In this document: in pieces, positions 1-11,825 of the stretch
Layout of the letters: the number at the start of each line of letters is the position of its first letter
How positions within the stretch are numbered: the first letter of the stretch is position 1
Assembly (NCBI GenBank): GCA_963576735.1
Contig: OY755174.1
Span: forward strand, 5,890,001 to 5,954,000
Origin: Bedellia somnulentella
Lineage: Eukaryota > Arthropoda > Insecta > Lepidoptera > Bedelliidae
DNA length: 64,000 bases
Direction of reading: 5' to 3'
Notes under the pieces: generated by a model
Database searches by the model: none
The model's input: only the letters and a program-made list of their open reading frames with translations
What the model was told of the DNA's origin: nothing
Made by a program: the position numbers and the translations under genes

Positions 1-797
1 TGTACCATGGCTACTCGGTGGGAATAAAAACGTAGTTTAATGATTCTAATAGGGTAATAGATCAATAATATTTTTTTTAAATAAAACAACTCTTTAAATC
101 AAATATTCATAATAATTTAATACACGTTACCTTAGTCAAATTCAACATAGTTTAAATCAACAATCAAAGTTACTGTCTTTTAAACAATATTTTTTTAAAT
201 TAGTTCCGAATACTTTCCTTGTTCATAGTAATTATCTTATTCACATGATGAATTCTTACTTCTATAGGATTATGGAGAATTTTTAAGTGGGCAACACCGT
301 TGTTTTTTGTTGTTGAAGGTTATGTTTAGAATTAAATCAAAAACACAGGTAAAACGTATAAATAACAGCATATCTTCTATTGTGAATCTAATAAGGTTCA
401 TAAACTGTAAATATATTCCGAGTTTTCTTTGATACGCCACTGCGAAGTGATTCATCTGGGGCTTTTTACTCGCTTCGATAACTGCAGCCTTAACTTTTTA
501 TTGACCTATTTTTAAAGCACGATCGCATAAACAAGGTCTCTGCCCTAAACAAAATTACAACCTAGGAATCCAAAATATGATTTGTTGCACGTATTTGAAC
601 AAAATAATTTTATTCTGACACTGAATTTTCTGCAAACTGTCAAGAGTGACAGTTTGATCCAACAAAAAACAGGTTACACCGTAAGGGACAAAAAATCACA
701 GTACTAACTCTTTCTATCTTTAAGAGTTTTATAATTAGCTATCCTTTTCTTGCTCGTCGTGACGTATTCTTTATCTCTCTAGTTGTGTATGCTCTAA

Positions 798-850
798 GAT
801 TTAAAATATAAAAAGGATATGTTTTAAAAACGAGATCTAGGCCAATTGCT
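798..850. repeat. Fragment of foldback-element end
   Basis: The block containing ATATAAAAAGGATATGTT and GAGATCTAGGCCAATT closely matches the outer end of the foldback element at 10616-11213 (right end 11176-11216). Only this end is present here, so it is a solo relic. Confidence 0.5.
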
Positions 851-1016
851 TAGAATTCTGACAGCTGCTATTTTTTGAAATGTCAGAGGCTTAGACCTTT
901 TTGGATAGGCACATTTTTTAATTTCAATGCAGGTATGAACATCTAAATCAACAAAAAATTATTTGTTAGATAATATATAAATTTTATTAAGTTCTGCGCT
1001 GCAAATGCAAAAAGGG

Positions 1017-2947
1017 TATTTGGGCGTTTTTTTTTTTCGTTGTACCTGCACTTTTTGACGTGTCCCATCGGTATTCCACAACTTTTCACGGTTTTGATAA
1101 ACTTTATGTAAGGAATATATGATATAGTAGCTAAGTAGGATACCAAGCAACTTCATAAAAAGTTTTATTCTAAACAAAAACCAGACATTTAAATTTTATT
1201 CATTATTAAAAGTTGACAATACCCCTATTTCGAGATGTCCCACGACCAACGAGCATTGAAAAAAGCCTAAAATATCCATTTGTTGGCACATCAATAGCAC
1301 CGATTTATTTGCAAAACGTAGAAAATGGTATAGTCTTATCTATTCTTCCAGCTTATAAATGAATATCATTTTTAAATGGTTAGATTTCAGACTTTGTTTA
1401 TATAACCAAAATTGGTAACATGTGGAAAATTACACTGAGTGACGTTGATATTTTATCATATTGCTGAAATGTAAGTAACACCAATACTATATTATTTTTC
1501 CCTAGCAAACCTAAGTGTAGTACCAACGGCCTTCTTTGTTTTCGCTACATATTGTCAACACCAACCGGCTTGTTTAGACACGTTTTGTTAAAGGGGGGTT
1601 GAAAGTGTAAATAAGAAACTCCACTGACTTGCGACAGTTTTGAAGTATGTATGAAGATTATAGTAACTTTTATTATTTTGTTATGAACCATGGTGTATTA
1701 CATTTGCATAGTTTGGTTCATATTTTTAGATAAATCACAATTTCAAACACAAACAATAATTTGTTTCGGACGCCAGACAATACGTTACGTTCCCGTGAGT
1801 TACGTTTACGAAAAATATTTCTCAGTGGATGGGATTGTAACTCAGTGGAACTGTAGAGCCATATGCATATTGTGATTTGCTGGATTCAAAAAAAAATATT
1901 ATAAATATTATATATAATTTTATATTTTATAACCTCATTTATATATTTTTACTTATCTATAAAGAACTATCTGGCTACTACTACGTACTACAGAAGCAAC
2001 TAACAGTGAGTCATTTGTTACATTGTGGGACCAAAATTTAAATTCGACAGCGATCGCTTCCCTAAACCTTTTCTCCCTGAAGAATGACATGGTCGAGAAC
2101 TATATTCTGGATTGTAACAATGTTAAAACACATGAACCAATTATAAAAATATTCAATAATTGTGATCAAATTATTTAACTGTTTCATTGAATTGAATAGA
2201 ATAATTGTTTTTATTAATTTGTTTTATCTAATAAAGACATTTTTTTAATTAATTATTTTTTTGTAATTTATACAGTTTAAGAATTTGGCGAAAGTTAGAA
2301 AGATTATTTTTGTTAATTTAATTGGCTTTTTTGCATATTTTATAACAAAAAATGACATTGTTTTTTAGGTTTCTGATTGGTATCTTGATATATGTTTTAA
2401 AATGTACGTTTAAAATTATAATAAAACAATATTTTCATTTCAGACTCTAAACAACATTCGATGTGAATCCACCTTAAGGTTTCCACTCAGAGACGACAGT
2501 GTTCTACTGAGTTATTGTCCCGTGTAACATTACTCTAAAAATATTTTTTATTGCCAAATTTTACACATTTTGCACAAAACAAAACAGCTTTAAGAAATAT
2601 TTCAAAATCCTTCTTTTTGCTTTAAATATGTATGACTAGGGAAATATCATAATGTTTTAGATAATGAAAACTAATTAGGATCGCATTGAACAAAACGTAA
2701 CTCAGTAGATGAAAACCTATGGAAATAGAATGAAACTACTTTGTAACTCTGTGGAATGTTGAAATGCTCCCATCGAATGAAATAATTTAATTTAAACTAT
2801 AATTAATAATACTCCAGAACATACTTCAAATTAAATATAAAGATTAGTTATTAATGGTTTATAACAAAATAAAATTGTGGCATATTAATGAACTTTTTAT
2901 ATTTTTAGAAAAAATATTACTGGTACAACGAAAAAAAAAAACGCCCA
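1017..2947. repeat. Widely spaced inverted-repeat pair
   Basis: About 27 bp at 1020-1046 (TGGGCG, a T run, CGTTGTACC) recurs as its reverse complement at 2918-2945 (GGTACAACG, an A run, CGCCCA). The two arms are 1.9 kb apart and enclose non-coding AT-rich DNA. They could be the termini of an old transposon or two inverted copies of one repeat; no target duplication was seen. Confidence 0.4.
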
Positions 2948-3095
2948 TTTACGGCGAACAGAAACTTGGCAGATATAACAAGGTAATAATAAAAAGCATA
3001 AGCCAATACGAAAAAACATGGGCGGCGCAATTGAGTAGTGTAAAAAGCCGAATGACATGACTAGACAAGACACATGCAAAATGACAGGCTTTATA

Positions 3096-3490
3096 ACTTT
3101 TCTGTCCCTCCCTCCCCCTGGGTGAGATGTCGTGAGATTTTATTCAACCCCCTCCCTCAATCCCACGTGAGATGTTTTTTGGATGTGGGTTTCCTACGTT
3201 AACGCATTGGGTTGTTATTGTAAAAAGACAAAAATAATCATTTGCTTTGAGCTTTTATTTGCGAATAGTTAAGTCGAACAAATAAGTAAATAATCGTATT
3301 ACGATGATCTCAAGCATGTAAATACGATTTGGATTGAATGGACCAAAATAGTATTTTTAATTTTGTTTCAATAAAAAAAAAATACGTGATATTTGTCGAG
3401 ACCCCCCTCTTTCCAACGTGAGATTAGATGAGATTTGACTCAAACCGCTCCCCCCTAAATCATCTCACGTATTATATGGACGCCCCCTAA
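3096..3490. mobile_element. Element with CCCCCTCC-rich inverted ends
   Basis: Both ends carry pyrimidine-rich blocks next to GTGAGAT/ATCTCAC motifs: CTCCCTCCCCCTGGGTGAGATG at the left, and CGCTCCCCCCTAAATCATCT followed by CACGTATTATATGGACGCCC at the right. This layout resembles non-autonomous DNA transposons common in insects. It has no coding capacity, and its superfamily and exact borders were not determined. Confidence 0.4.
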
Positions 3491-3665
3491 CAGCGACACA
3501 GAATAAATAATACAGAGCGAGCGCTTTGCTTTACCTTTTTAAATAGGTTTATTAAACGTTTACTATAGGTAATTGGTGCCAGCTAAATAATAAATAAGGT
3601 AATTTAAATTGTTTCGCTATCATACTCATGGTATGAAGATATTATATTTTAAAGGTAGAACATTA

Positions 3666-3775
3666 CAGATCCACAAACTTTTCTTGGCCGGTAACGGTGT
3701 CGCTGTCATCGATATTAGTATTGCCAGTAAATAAAAGTTAACCATTATAAGGGGAATGTTTTAAATCATATGTAA
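3666..3775 (+). mobile_element. Left-end fragment of TA-flanked TIR element (family X)
   Basis: The sequence begins CAGATCCACAAACTTTTCTT directly after TA and matches the left 100 bp of the complete family X copy at 8168-8840. The right end is absent. Confidence 0.6.
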
Positions 3776-4440
3776 AAAAATCATGTAAAAAAAAGATTAG
3801 TTGAAAATAGGCACTTTTCAGGAGAGCGAAAAAGCAAAAATTATGTTTTTTCTTCCTAAAGGAATAAATGCTATTATACTACATTTATGTATGGTCTAAA
3901 AGAGCATAATATTGTTTATTTCTCTAGGTTTTTTCACGACTTATGAGTTTCTGTGGCACCAAAGAGCTTACTCATGTCTAAATATCTATGAGAATTATTT
4001 TATTACAGCCATGATGCGCATATTACTAATCTGCCTGGTAAATGGAAACTAAAAACTAAAACCCTATTGCATGAGATTTAATTAAATACATAACTAAAGT
4101 AATCATAAAAAAGAAAACTTTTGCAAGAAATCTTCACACATGGAAGGATTTACTTCTAGAGTAATTACATTGCTATTGGGGAGTTTCGTTCAGCCAGTAG
4201 TCCGTTGAAATGATTTTTTTTAAAGTAATTACCTTAGTTCAGGTTTGTTTTGTATTTCACCACAAATTCATTATTTCGTGTGTACCTAAACCACCGAACG
4301 TCCGGCCAGTACATGTTTTCCAGAGTCATCACAAATAGTCTGTCTCGTAGATTTGAAAGCTTCCAGCCTCCCAAACAAGCCAATTTCTGAAAAGGTTAGT
4401 ACCATAGCCCTATTTCACACGATGATGAGCTTTACTTTAA
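3776..4440. other. Intergenic, nothing recognised
   Basis: AT-rich DNA with no ORF, RNA gene or repeat that I could assign. Confidence 0.5.
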
Positions 4441-6076
4441 TCCTTGCAGCGGTGCCATATTGACTACAGACATATCGAGGTGTTAAAGTGTTCGTATGAA
4501 ACTATGTCGGTCCGACTCCAGGACCAGAACACGAATCCTATCCAATTACAGCGAGGAGTGAAACAGGGGAAAGTAATTTCTCCGAAACTGTTCATTGCGG
4601 CATTGGCGATGTGTTTAAGTATCTGGACTGGGAAGGCCTCGGTATCAACATCAACGGCGAGTACATCACGCATCTTGGATTTGCTGACGATTTTGTAGTT
4701 TTGGCTGGAACCACGGAAGATTTAAGTAAAATGCTGAATGACCTCAATAGATTTTATTAAAAAAAGAAAGAGAAAGAAAGAGAGACATTTATTCGCTGTA
4801 CAGAACATGGAAAAATAACATTAATAGAGAGAAAAAACAACACATTATTCAATTTTCAAAGCTAGAAAACAAAAGTAAACAAGAAAAAACATACAAATAT
4901 AATATTTAGAAGGCAAGGCCTCTGCACAGCGAAACGGTGCTGCCTCAGCATTACGTTGTGAACTTTGGAAGCTCACAACACTGATTTTCAGTCAGCACCG
5001 ACTCAAGTGACATTGCGAGCATTACACCAACGGATTATTGGACATACATACAAAAAGTTTATACAAATTTAAACAACATAATTGACAACTGTATATACTA
5101 AATAAAACAAAGATAAATAATAATTATAGAATAAAAATATACAGATATAGAATACGAATATATAACTGTCGCACTATAACATAACAGAAATATACACACC
5201 TATATATAAACACACATACACATATATATACACACATATATATGACATAACATAATGATATGATACATATGATCTCTAAGCTTACGCCTAAAAGTTTCCC
5301 TACTGGTCACAGCACGTATAGGTGGTGGAATATCATTCCAGCACTTGGACGGTGCAAATCTAAAGCTACCCCGAAACGCCGCTGACCGGTGCATTGGCAC
5401 GATCGCTCTAACTTTAAACTGGTAGTCACTTTTTGACCATTGCAGTTTTTTATGCAAATAAGTGGGCGATTCCAGCCTAACTACACCGAGCAGCAGAGTG
5501 GAAAGATGTAATCGTCTACGGCCCTGCATATTCAATAGCTTTACATCGTCCAAATACGGCGTGATATGGGAACGAGGAGGGATGCGAAAACAAAAACGTG
5601 ATGTGATGAGAGAGTGGGTCTTAAAATTAACGTTGACAAGATGAAAGTCATGTCGAATAGCCATGTTGTACCCAGTCTTATGTATATTAATATGTATACC
5701 TGCGACCAACCATTCGGTTAGGTAGAGCTAACTTCGAAAACGAGGTCAACCGTCGAATCCAGCTCGATTGGGCAGCGTTCGGGAAGCTGCACCATATCTT
5801 TAATGCGATATCACATAGCCCGAAGAGTTGCAAAACTTAAGTGGCAGTGGCAAGGGCACATTGCACGCAGAACCGACAGTCATTGGGGCTCGAAGGTTCT
5901 GGAGTGGCGGCCATGTACCGGACGATGCAGTGTGGGTAGGCCTCCCACAAGGTGGACCGACAGCTTGGTCAAAGTCGCGAAAAGCCGATGGATGAGGGTA
6001 GAACTCGTTGTAGAGACCTTTGGGGGAGGCCTATGTCCAGCAGTGGACGTCTATTGGCTGATGATGATGATGATGT
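4441..6076 (+). pseudogene. RTE-type non-LTR retrotransposon, 5'-truncated and split
   Basis: This is the C-terminal half of an RTE-clade reverse transcriptase gene on the + strand. The first part (4447-4750) encodes the RT segment with RLQDQNTNPIQLQRGV and the catalytic GFADDFVVLAG motif, in different frames. The second part (5609-6076) resumes with the equivalent of NEVNRRIQL and the C-terminal RRVAKLKWQWQGHIARR and VGRPPTRWTDSLVKVA motifs, and ends in a (GATGAT)n tail typical of RTE 3' ends. Compared with the sister copy at 6514-7680, it is interrupted by an 858-bp insertion at 4751-5608 and has lost sequence around 5800. It is dead: frameshifts, truncation and a missing 5' half. Confidence 0.85.
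4751..5608 (-). mobile_element. CR1/Jockey-like retrotransposon 3' fragment nested in RTE
   Basis: On the - strand, 5200-5608 encodes a C-terminal non-LTR RT tail, including FAPSKCWNDIPPPIR and TFRRKLRDHMY, preceded by RRRLHLSTLLLGV. The TA/CA-rich 3' UTR follows, and the element ends at an A-rich tail seen on the + strand as TTAAAAAAAGAAAGAGAAAG. Both borders are defined by comparison with the uninterrupted RTE copy at 6514-7680: RTE sequence stops after CTCAATAG and resumes at AGAGAGTGGGTC. The clade (CR1 versus Jockey) is inferred from the tail motif alone. Confidence 0.75.
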
Positions 6077-6129
6077 ATTCCAAGTGGTTCTTCCATAAGC
6101 CCCAAGAACATGGCAGTGACAGATGAGTT

Positions 6130-6503
6130 CTTATTTTGACCCCCACATGTGTCAGAGTATAATATGATTTATATGCATCCACCAGCGGGGGCTTAAATGA
6201 TAGATTTAAGCTGTGAAATATTTATGAGTATATAGTCTTACAAAATTGTTCCTCCTTTGGTCGGTCTTTGCAATACAAAGTCTTTGTTAACAAAAATTTC
6301 TTTGTTGTTTTATTATGAAAGTCATTATTACTTTTATACTGTGTTAATGTCAAAATATGCTCCATTTGTTTTTAACAGTGATACCACTTGTACTGCTTGG
6401 CATAGATCCCGTTATAGAATCCTTTTTTTATAGCTTGTAGAGAAACCAAATTAAAAGTTTCACCGTATATCACAAAAAAGCAGTTTTTACATAAATTTTC
6501 TTA
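6130..6503. other. Intergenic, nothing recognised
   Basis: Short AT-rich spacer between two RTE copies, with no ORF or repeat that I could assign. Confidence 0.5.
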
Positions 6504-6513
6504 TAAATTTTTA

Positions 6514-7680
6514 TCCTCATCATCATCAGCCAATAGACGTCCACTGCCAGATATAGGCCTCCCCTAAAGATCTCCACAGCGACCGGTCCTGTGCTGCCCT
6601 CATCCATCGGCTTCCCACGACCTTTACCAAGTCGTCGGTCCACCTTGTGGGAGGCCTATCCACACTGCGTCGTCCGGTACTTGGCCGCCACTCCAAAACC
6701 TTCGAGCCCCAACGGCCGTCGGTTCTGCGTGCAATGTGCCCTGCCCATTGCCACTTAAGTTTAGCAACTCTTCGGGCTATGTCAGCGACACTGGTTCTTC
6801 TCCTCGTTGCGGATTCGATCGCGTAGTGAAACTCCTAACATAGCCCTCTCCATTGCCCTTTGGGTGACACGGAGACTTCTGATGAGGCCCATTGTTAAAG
6901 GCCACGTCTCTGTGCCGTATGTCATGACTGGTAACACACAGGTCAAAGACCTTTGTCTTTAGACTCTGCAGAATTTTGTACGAGAAGATATGGCGCAGCT
7001 TCCCGAACGATGCCCATCCGAGCTGGATTCGGCGGTTGACCTCATTCTCGAAGTTGGTTCTACCTAACCGAATGGTTTGTCCCAGGTATACATATCGGTC
7101 CACAACCGTCCGGTCCACGGTTCGTGTGTAGATTCTCCAAGCTCAACAGGATTGGGTACAACAAGGCTATTCGACATGACTTTCGTCTTGTCCATGTTCA
7201 TTTTAAGACCCACTCTCTCAGATACACTACTGAGGTCATTCAGCATTTTAATTAAATCTTCCGTAGTTTCAGCCAAAACTACAATATCATCAGCGAATCG
7301 AAGATGCATGATGTACTCGCCGTTATGAACAGCCAATCTGTCAATATATCTTCCAATGCCGCATTGAACAGTTTCTGAGAAATCACATCTCCCTGTCTCA
7401 CTCCTCGCTGCAATTGGATAGGATTCGTGCTCTGGTCCTGGAGTCGGACTGACATAGTAGCGTTTTCATACAAACAATATAACACCTCGATATATCTATA
7501 GTCGATATGGCACCTCTGCAAAGATTCAAGTATAGCCCATCGTTCCACCGAATCGAAGGCTTTTTCATAGTCCACGAGCCCTAGGCACAATGGCAGATTA
7601 TACTCTTCGGTCTTCTGTGTAATCTGACGCAGGGTGTGAATGTGGTCTATGGTACCAAAGCCTTTTCGGAACCCGTAATG
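6514..7680 (-). pseudogene. RTE-type retrotransposon, 5'-truncated, with target duplication
   Basis: On the - strand, RT motifs run in the order YEKAFDSVERW (motif A), RLQDQSTNPIQLQRGVRQGDVIS, RFADDIVVLAET (catalytic FADD box), KMNMDKTKVMSNS, then NEVNRRIQLGWASFGKLRHIF, followed by the C-terminal region and a (GATGAT)n tail. It is distributed over at least three frames, so it is broken. It starts just before motif A, so the endonuclease half is missing (5' truncation, usual for target-primed insertion). TAAATTTTTA directly flanks both sides (6504-6513 and 7681-7690), a credible 10-bp target-site duplication. Confidence 0.88.
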
Positions 7681-7699
7681 TAAATTTTTACCTCAATAA

Positions 7700-7980
7700 A
7701 TATTATGGTCATATGTTTGTAATATTATATTGTTTTGTGTAATTAATATTTATGTTATTATTTCAATTGAATAAGTTAGTTTTAAAGTAAGCTTGTTTTG
7801 TGCATCTACCCAGATAACTAGTTTACCGATCTCACCTTCCAAAGGTTGTCTGGAAGAGATCGCTTTTAGCGATAAGACCGCCAATTGTACCTCACTGTAA
7901 ACTGTATGATAATTTCTTTTGTAAATTTGTGTTTGATGTACAATAAAGAGTTATTCTATTCTATTCTATTCTATTCTATA
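7700..7980 (+). mobile_element. 3' UTR of a non-LTR retrotransposon with (TTCTA)n tail
   Basis: The segment ends with AATAAAGAGTTATTCTA and a (TTCTA)n run at 7951-7980. Its core GTCTGGAAGAGATCGC followed by TTTTAGCGATAAGACCGCC is repeated, diverged and inverted, near 12660-12725, which supports a dispersed element. No coding sequence is left. The clade is likely CR1/Jockey, by inference. Confidence 0.6.
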
Positions 7981-8167
7981 CGTGAAAGAGCAATTTCCTT
8001 GCTTGGTCGCACGAGTTTTTCTTACTTTTGGTTCCTCTGGTGTTACTAAAATAGCTGTGGAGCTAAATGACTAAGATCTATGATTCACCTAGTCAAACAA
8101 TATCTATTCGGTAAAAGCGCGGGTATCCCTGGGTAAAGTCATCAATGCAAGGGCGTGAGACGACTTA

Positions 8168-8840
8168 CAGATCCACAAACTTTTCTTGGCCGGTAAGGGC
8201 GTCGCTGTCATCGATATTAGTATTGCCAGTAAATAAAATTAACTATTATAAGGGAAATAATTTAATATCATACAGGCTAATTTATTTATGTATTGAAATG
8301 TCTTAATGAAACAATTTATATAATATTCATTTAATTGATAACTAGTTGCTGTGTAGTTTCGTGTTTCATTTATTATCAGGTGTCGGCTTAGAATAGCACT
8401 ACCCAATTTCTGCCGGTGGGTGTACGTAAGAGGCGACTAACGGTATTGGGGCTTTTAAGAGATTTCTGGGCGATGCGGTTGGAGACCCATCACCAATAAC
8501 CTTTATTTTACCATCTTTACCCCACTCAACTTTCCAAAAGTGGCTGAGGAGTTTCTAATTCCTTAGCTCTGGCTACCCCTACTAGGGATTTACAGCCGTG
8601 AGTATATGTATGTATGTATGTAATAACTATTATTGTAAGTAAACAAGTTCGTTTTAATGTAAGCTAATTAAAAGTTTCCACTACAAAAAATAATAATGAA
8701 AGTGATAATTTATTATATACGTAACGTAGGTCACCCTATAATTTTTATTTAGTTGAGAACCGACAATGACAGGCCAAAATTTCAAAATGGCGACAGTAGT
8801 ACCAGTAGTCGCCGCCGGCCAAGAAAAGATTGTGGATTTG
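8168..8840 (+). mobile_element. Complete non-autonomous TIR transposon, family X
   Basis: The element starts CAGATCCACAAACTTTTCTT and ends with the near-exact inverted copy (CAAGAAAAGATTGTGGATTTG). Both ends abut TA, the target preferred by the Tc1/mariner superfamily, which is the inferred affiliation. It encodes no protein. A (TATG)n-tailed SINE-like repeat sits inside at 8345-8622. The same arrangement in the copy at 11576-13260 shows that the SINE-like segment was already on board before the family spread. Confidence 0.75.
8345..8622 (+). repeat. (TATG)n-tailed SINE-like repeat, inside family X
   Basis: Shares with a dozen other copies the blocks GTCGGCTTAGAATAGCACTA, GTAAGAGGCGACTAACGG, GCGGTTGGAGACCCATCACC and the tail GCCGTGAGTATATGTATG. 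GGTTGGAGACC resembles a pol III B box with mismatches. It has no coding capacity. Confidence 0.8.
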
Positions 8841-8842
8841 TA

Positions 8843-9223
8843 ATGTCTTGTTAACGTTCAACTGTAACTGAATGAAAGGAGCTAAATTTTGTTATGTCTT
8901 TATTTTGTTAAGTTAATGAAGATGTAACAAATGTTGATCCCAAAATGATATGAAGTATTTAGGAACTATACTAGTTATACCATTTAATTCGTGTTTAAGT
9001 ACAATAATATCTTTAATGACATTTGAATCCAACGAGGTAGCTCCACTTATCCCATTTCAATCAGAAAAAATGCTGAATATGAATATAAATACTCTTAACC
9101 CATTACTAGCTCCAACTATGCCTTTAGATGGTTTTTAAAATCCATGAAGGAGGTCAGATATAGTTATGTCCTTTTGATATGTTATGTAACTCGGTACGCT
9201 GATCACGATGGTTTAATAAAAAC
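8843..9223. other. Spacer with one unassigned short ORF
   Basis: Lies between two family X copies. A 62-codon ATG reading frame at 8950-9138 (+) has no recognisable motif, splice context or homology that I know, and I do not call it a gene. Confidence 0.4.
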
Positions 9224-9253
9224 AAAAGGGATTAAGTGGAGTTAATCCCTTTT
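9224..9253. repeat. Perfect 11-bp stem-loop
   Basis: AAAAGGGATTA and its exact inverse TAATCCCTTTT are separated by 8 nt. Its function is unknown; it lies just upstream of a truncated family X element. Confidence 0.5.
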
Positions 9254-9269
9254 TTACTGGAGGCACTGA

Positions 9270-9766
9270 ATTTATGTTTGTATTGAAATGTCTTAGCAAA
9301 ACATATATAAATATATTTATATATATATATAAATGACACATATTGGTACATTCGCGCGTTAGGTAGGATTAGAACCCACACATCAGTGTATGCGAAGTGA
9401 AATCTTATTCGGGAGCATTTCCCCACTTCCCGTAACCCGCACCGCTATAGTCATGTGCGCACAACTTTGCGGACGGTGTTAGTCTACTCAGATAATTTTA
9501 GCAAAATAAACAATAATTTTCATATTTTTTATATTGAAAACTGGAAAGAAAAGCGTTTATTAATAAGCAAAGAAACATGATATAAATAATTGTCTTTAAA
9601 AAAAAGTTTCAACTACAAAAAATATAAATTAAAGTGATAATTTATTATATACGTAGGTCACCCTATATTATTTAGTTCGAGCTAACTGACAATGACAGGC
9701 TGAAATTTCAAAATGGTGACAGTAGTACCAGTAGTCGCCGTCGGCCAAGAAAAGTTTGTGGATCTG
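9270..9766 (+). mobile_element. Left-truncated family X element
   Basis: The right half matches family X up to the terminal GTTTGTGGATCTG followed by TA. The left TIR is missing, although the internal phrase GTATTGAAATGTCTTA of the family is recognisable near 9280. It carries a tRNA-like SINE at 9330-9482 in the same relative position as the copy at 11576-13260. Confidence 0.65.
9330..9482 (-). repeat. tRNA-derived SINE-like segment
   Basis: The - strand carries an A-box-like TAGCGGTGCGGG region and a B-box-like GGTTCTAATCC about 65 nt apart. A second copy lies in opposite orientation at 11826-11972, with the shared phrase TTACGGGAAGTGGGGAAATG. Confidence 0.6.
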
Positions 9767-10130
9767 TAACAAAATTCTAGCATTTAATTTTGTATTACCC
9801 TTCAAATGTTTATTTTTTTTTCCCAAGTATAATGGAAAAGCTTTTTTAGTTGCAATGCAACACTTATAAACTGTTAGAATTCTATAGTTTTTTTGTAGAT
9901 TTTACATATAACTATAATTTTTTAGACATTCGTTGTTTTTGTAGAACGTTACCTTGCCTAAAATACTGTCAGTATTTCCTCTTCGATTACCCAAACTTAT
10001 TTAGTGCCAGCTCTTGGATCACCACTAAGTTCACTAGGATTTTTAAACTAGATTTAGGAGATTTTTAAACTCCGCGCCTCTGCATTATGAGACGAGAGCA
10101 TCAAGCCAACATACCTTTGTATATTTTGAA

Positions 10131-10607
10131 TCGATTAAGGACATAAAACTAAACAACTTTGCCTATGGAAGGCATATCTAAAATATTGTAATTTTCAATA
10201 TAAATAATAATTAAAAAGTGTCGTACCTAGATCAAACTGAGAAAGTATAGTGAGGTTCTTAGCCTCAGCTAAAATAAAAAATAAAAAAAAAACATTTGAT
10301 CTATGGTGTAAACAAAAACATAACCTTTTTCGGTATTTTCCAGTTCAATCGCTCGCTTACCGGTTTATTTTCATGATATTATTTTTCAACGACGATCAAT
10401 ACAACTGGAAAATACAGAAAGAAGTTATATTTTTGTTTACAGAGCGAAAAGCATATATCAAAAGTTTTTTTTTTATTTTTTATTTTCACTGAAGCAAGGA
10501 ATCTCATTGTATACATTCTCAGTTTGAACTAGGTACGACAATTTTTAATTATTATTATATTTTGAAAATTACAATATTTTAGATAGGCATTCCATAGGCA
10601 AAGTTGT
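10131..10607. mobile_element. Foldback element, copy 1 (loop orientation A)
   Basis: Two long inverted arms of about 200 bp, each containing AAACAACTTTGCC, ATATTGTAATTTT, GTCGTACCTAG and GGTATTTTCCAGTT or their inverse, enclose a 57-nt spacer at 10346-10402. There is no coding capacity. The arms match those of copy 2 immediately downstream, but the spacer is in the opposite orientation. Confidence 0.8.
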
Positions 10608-10615
10608 TGAGTTTG

Positions 10616-11213
10616 ATAGGCCATCGCTTTTATAACATACCCTTTTTATATTATAAATCGATAAAGGACATCAAACTAAACAACTTTGCCCATGGAATGC
10701 CTATCTAAAATATTGTAATTTTCAAAAAATAATAATAATTAAAAATTGTCGTACCTAGTTCAAACTGAGAATGTATAAAATGAGATTCCTTGCTTCAGTG
10801 AAAATAAGAAATTTAAAAAAAAACATTTGATCTATGCTTTTCGCTCTGTAAACAAAAATATAACTTCTTTCGGTATTTTCCAGTTGTATTGATCGTCGTT
10901 GAAAAATAATATCATGAAAACAAACCGGTAAGCGAGCGATTGAACTGGAAAATACAGAAAGAAGTTATGTTTTTGTTTACAGAGCAAAAAGCATAGATCA
11001 GATGTTTTTTTTTAATTTCTTATTTTCACTGAAGCAAGGAATCTCATTCTAAACATTCTCAGTTTGAACTAGGTACGACAATTTTTAATTATTGTTATTT
11101 TTTGAAAATTACAATATTTTAGATAGGCATTCCATAGGCAAAGTTGTTAAGTTTGATGTCCTTTATCGATTTATAATATAAAAAGGGTATGTTAAAAAAG
11201 CGAGGTCTAGGCC
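10616..11213. mobile_element. Foldback element, copy 2 (loop orientation B)
   Basis: Near-perfect inverted arms of roughly 270 bp (about 10616-10885 and 10943-11213) surround a 57-nt spacer at 10886-10942. The outer ends read AACATACCCTTTTTATATTA and TAATATAAAAAGGGTATGTT. The spacer is the reverse complement of the copy 1 spacer except for one base. RNA from either strand would form a long hairpin. Confidence 0.85.
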
Positions 11214-11825
11214 AATTAAAGTATTGCTGTCATAAGAAGTACCTAAGAATATTTTTTTTTTAAGTGTGATACGAATTTATTTTTATAGTCACACTAGATA
11301 ACCAGACGGCGATATAAAGTTCAGCCAACTGGTTGGACGTTGTGTTTAACTTAATGGCTGACTGAATTTTAGCCCTTTACTAGGAGCCGGCGTTTAATTA
11401 AGCGGCTAGCTGCTTTGTCAGCTGGCTGATTTAACCAGTTGGCTGCGACACATGCATATACCGAGTTGTTTTTTTGCACACTTCACTTGACATTGGGGCA
11501 ATTGTTGTGGAAATATGATTAGCATAGTTTATCAGTTAGTATCAGTATCGTATTGATTAATTGATCACTAACTTACAGATCCACAATCATAACTTGGCCG
11601 GCGGCGACTCTGGTACTACTGTCGCCATTTTGAAATTTCGGCCTGTCATTGTCAGTTAGTTCTTAACTAAATAAAAATTATAGGGTGACCTACGTATATA
11701 ATAAATTATCACTTTCATTAATATTTTTTGTAGTGGAAACTTTTTTTCAAAGACTTTTATTTCCAGTATTCAATATAAAAATTCATGAAAATTATTATTT
11801 ATATTGTTAAATTTTATCTAAGTAG

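Larger units (their letters stand above)
1..3095. other. AT-rich stretch, no recognised gene
   Basis: About 3 kb with no reading frame above about 70 codons and no protein family that I recognise on either strand. It contains a short fragment of the foldback family near 800 and a widely spaced inverted-repeat pair near 1020 and 2920 (listed separately). The phrase GTAACTCAGTGGA recurs loosely around 1800-1860, 2700 and 2740, which may mark degraded repeat sequence. Confidence 0.6.

Noticed and set aside
8950..9138. 62-codon ATG ORF on the + strand
   Set aside because: No recognisable motif, no splice or promoter context, and it lies between two transposon copies. Length is within chance for this window.
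10250..10492. 80-codon ORF inside foldback copy 1
   Set aside because: The reading frame crosses the inverted arms and the loop, has no ATG-supported homology, and is disrupted in copy 2.
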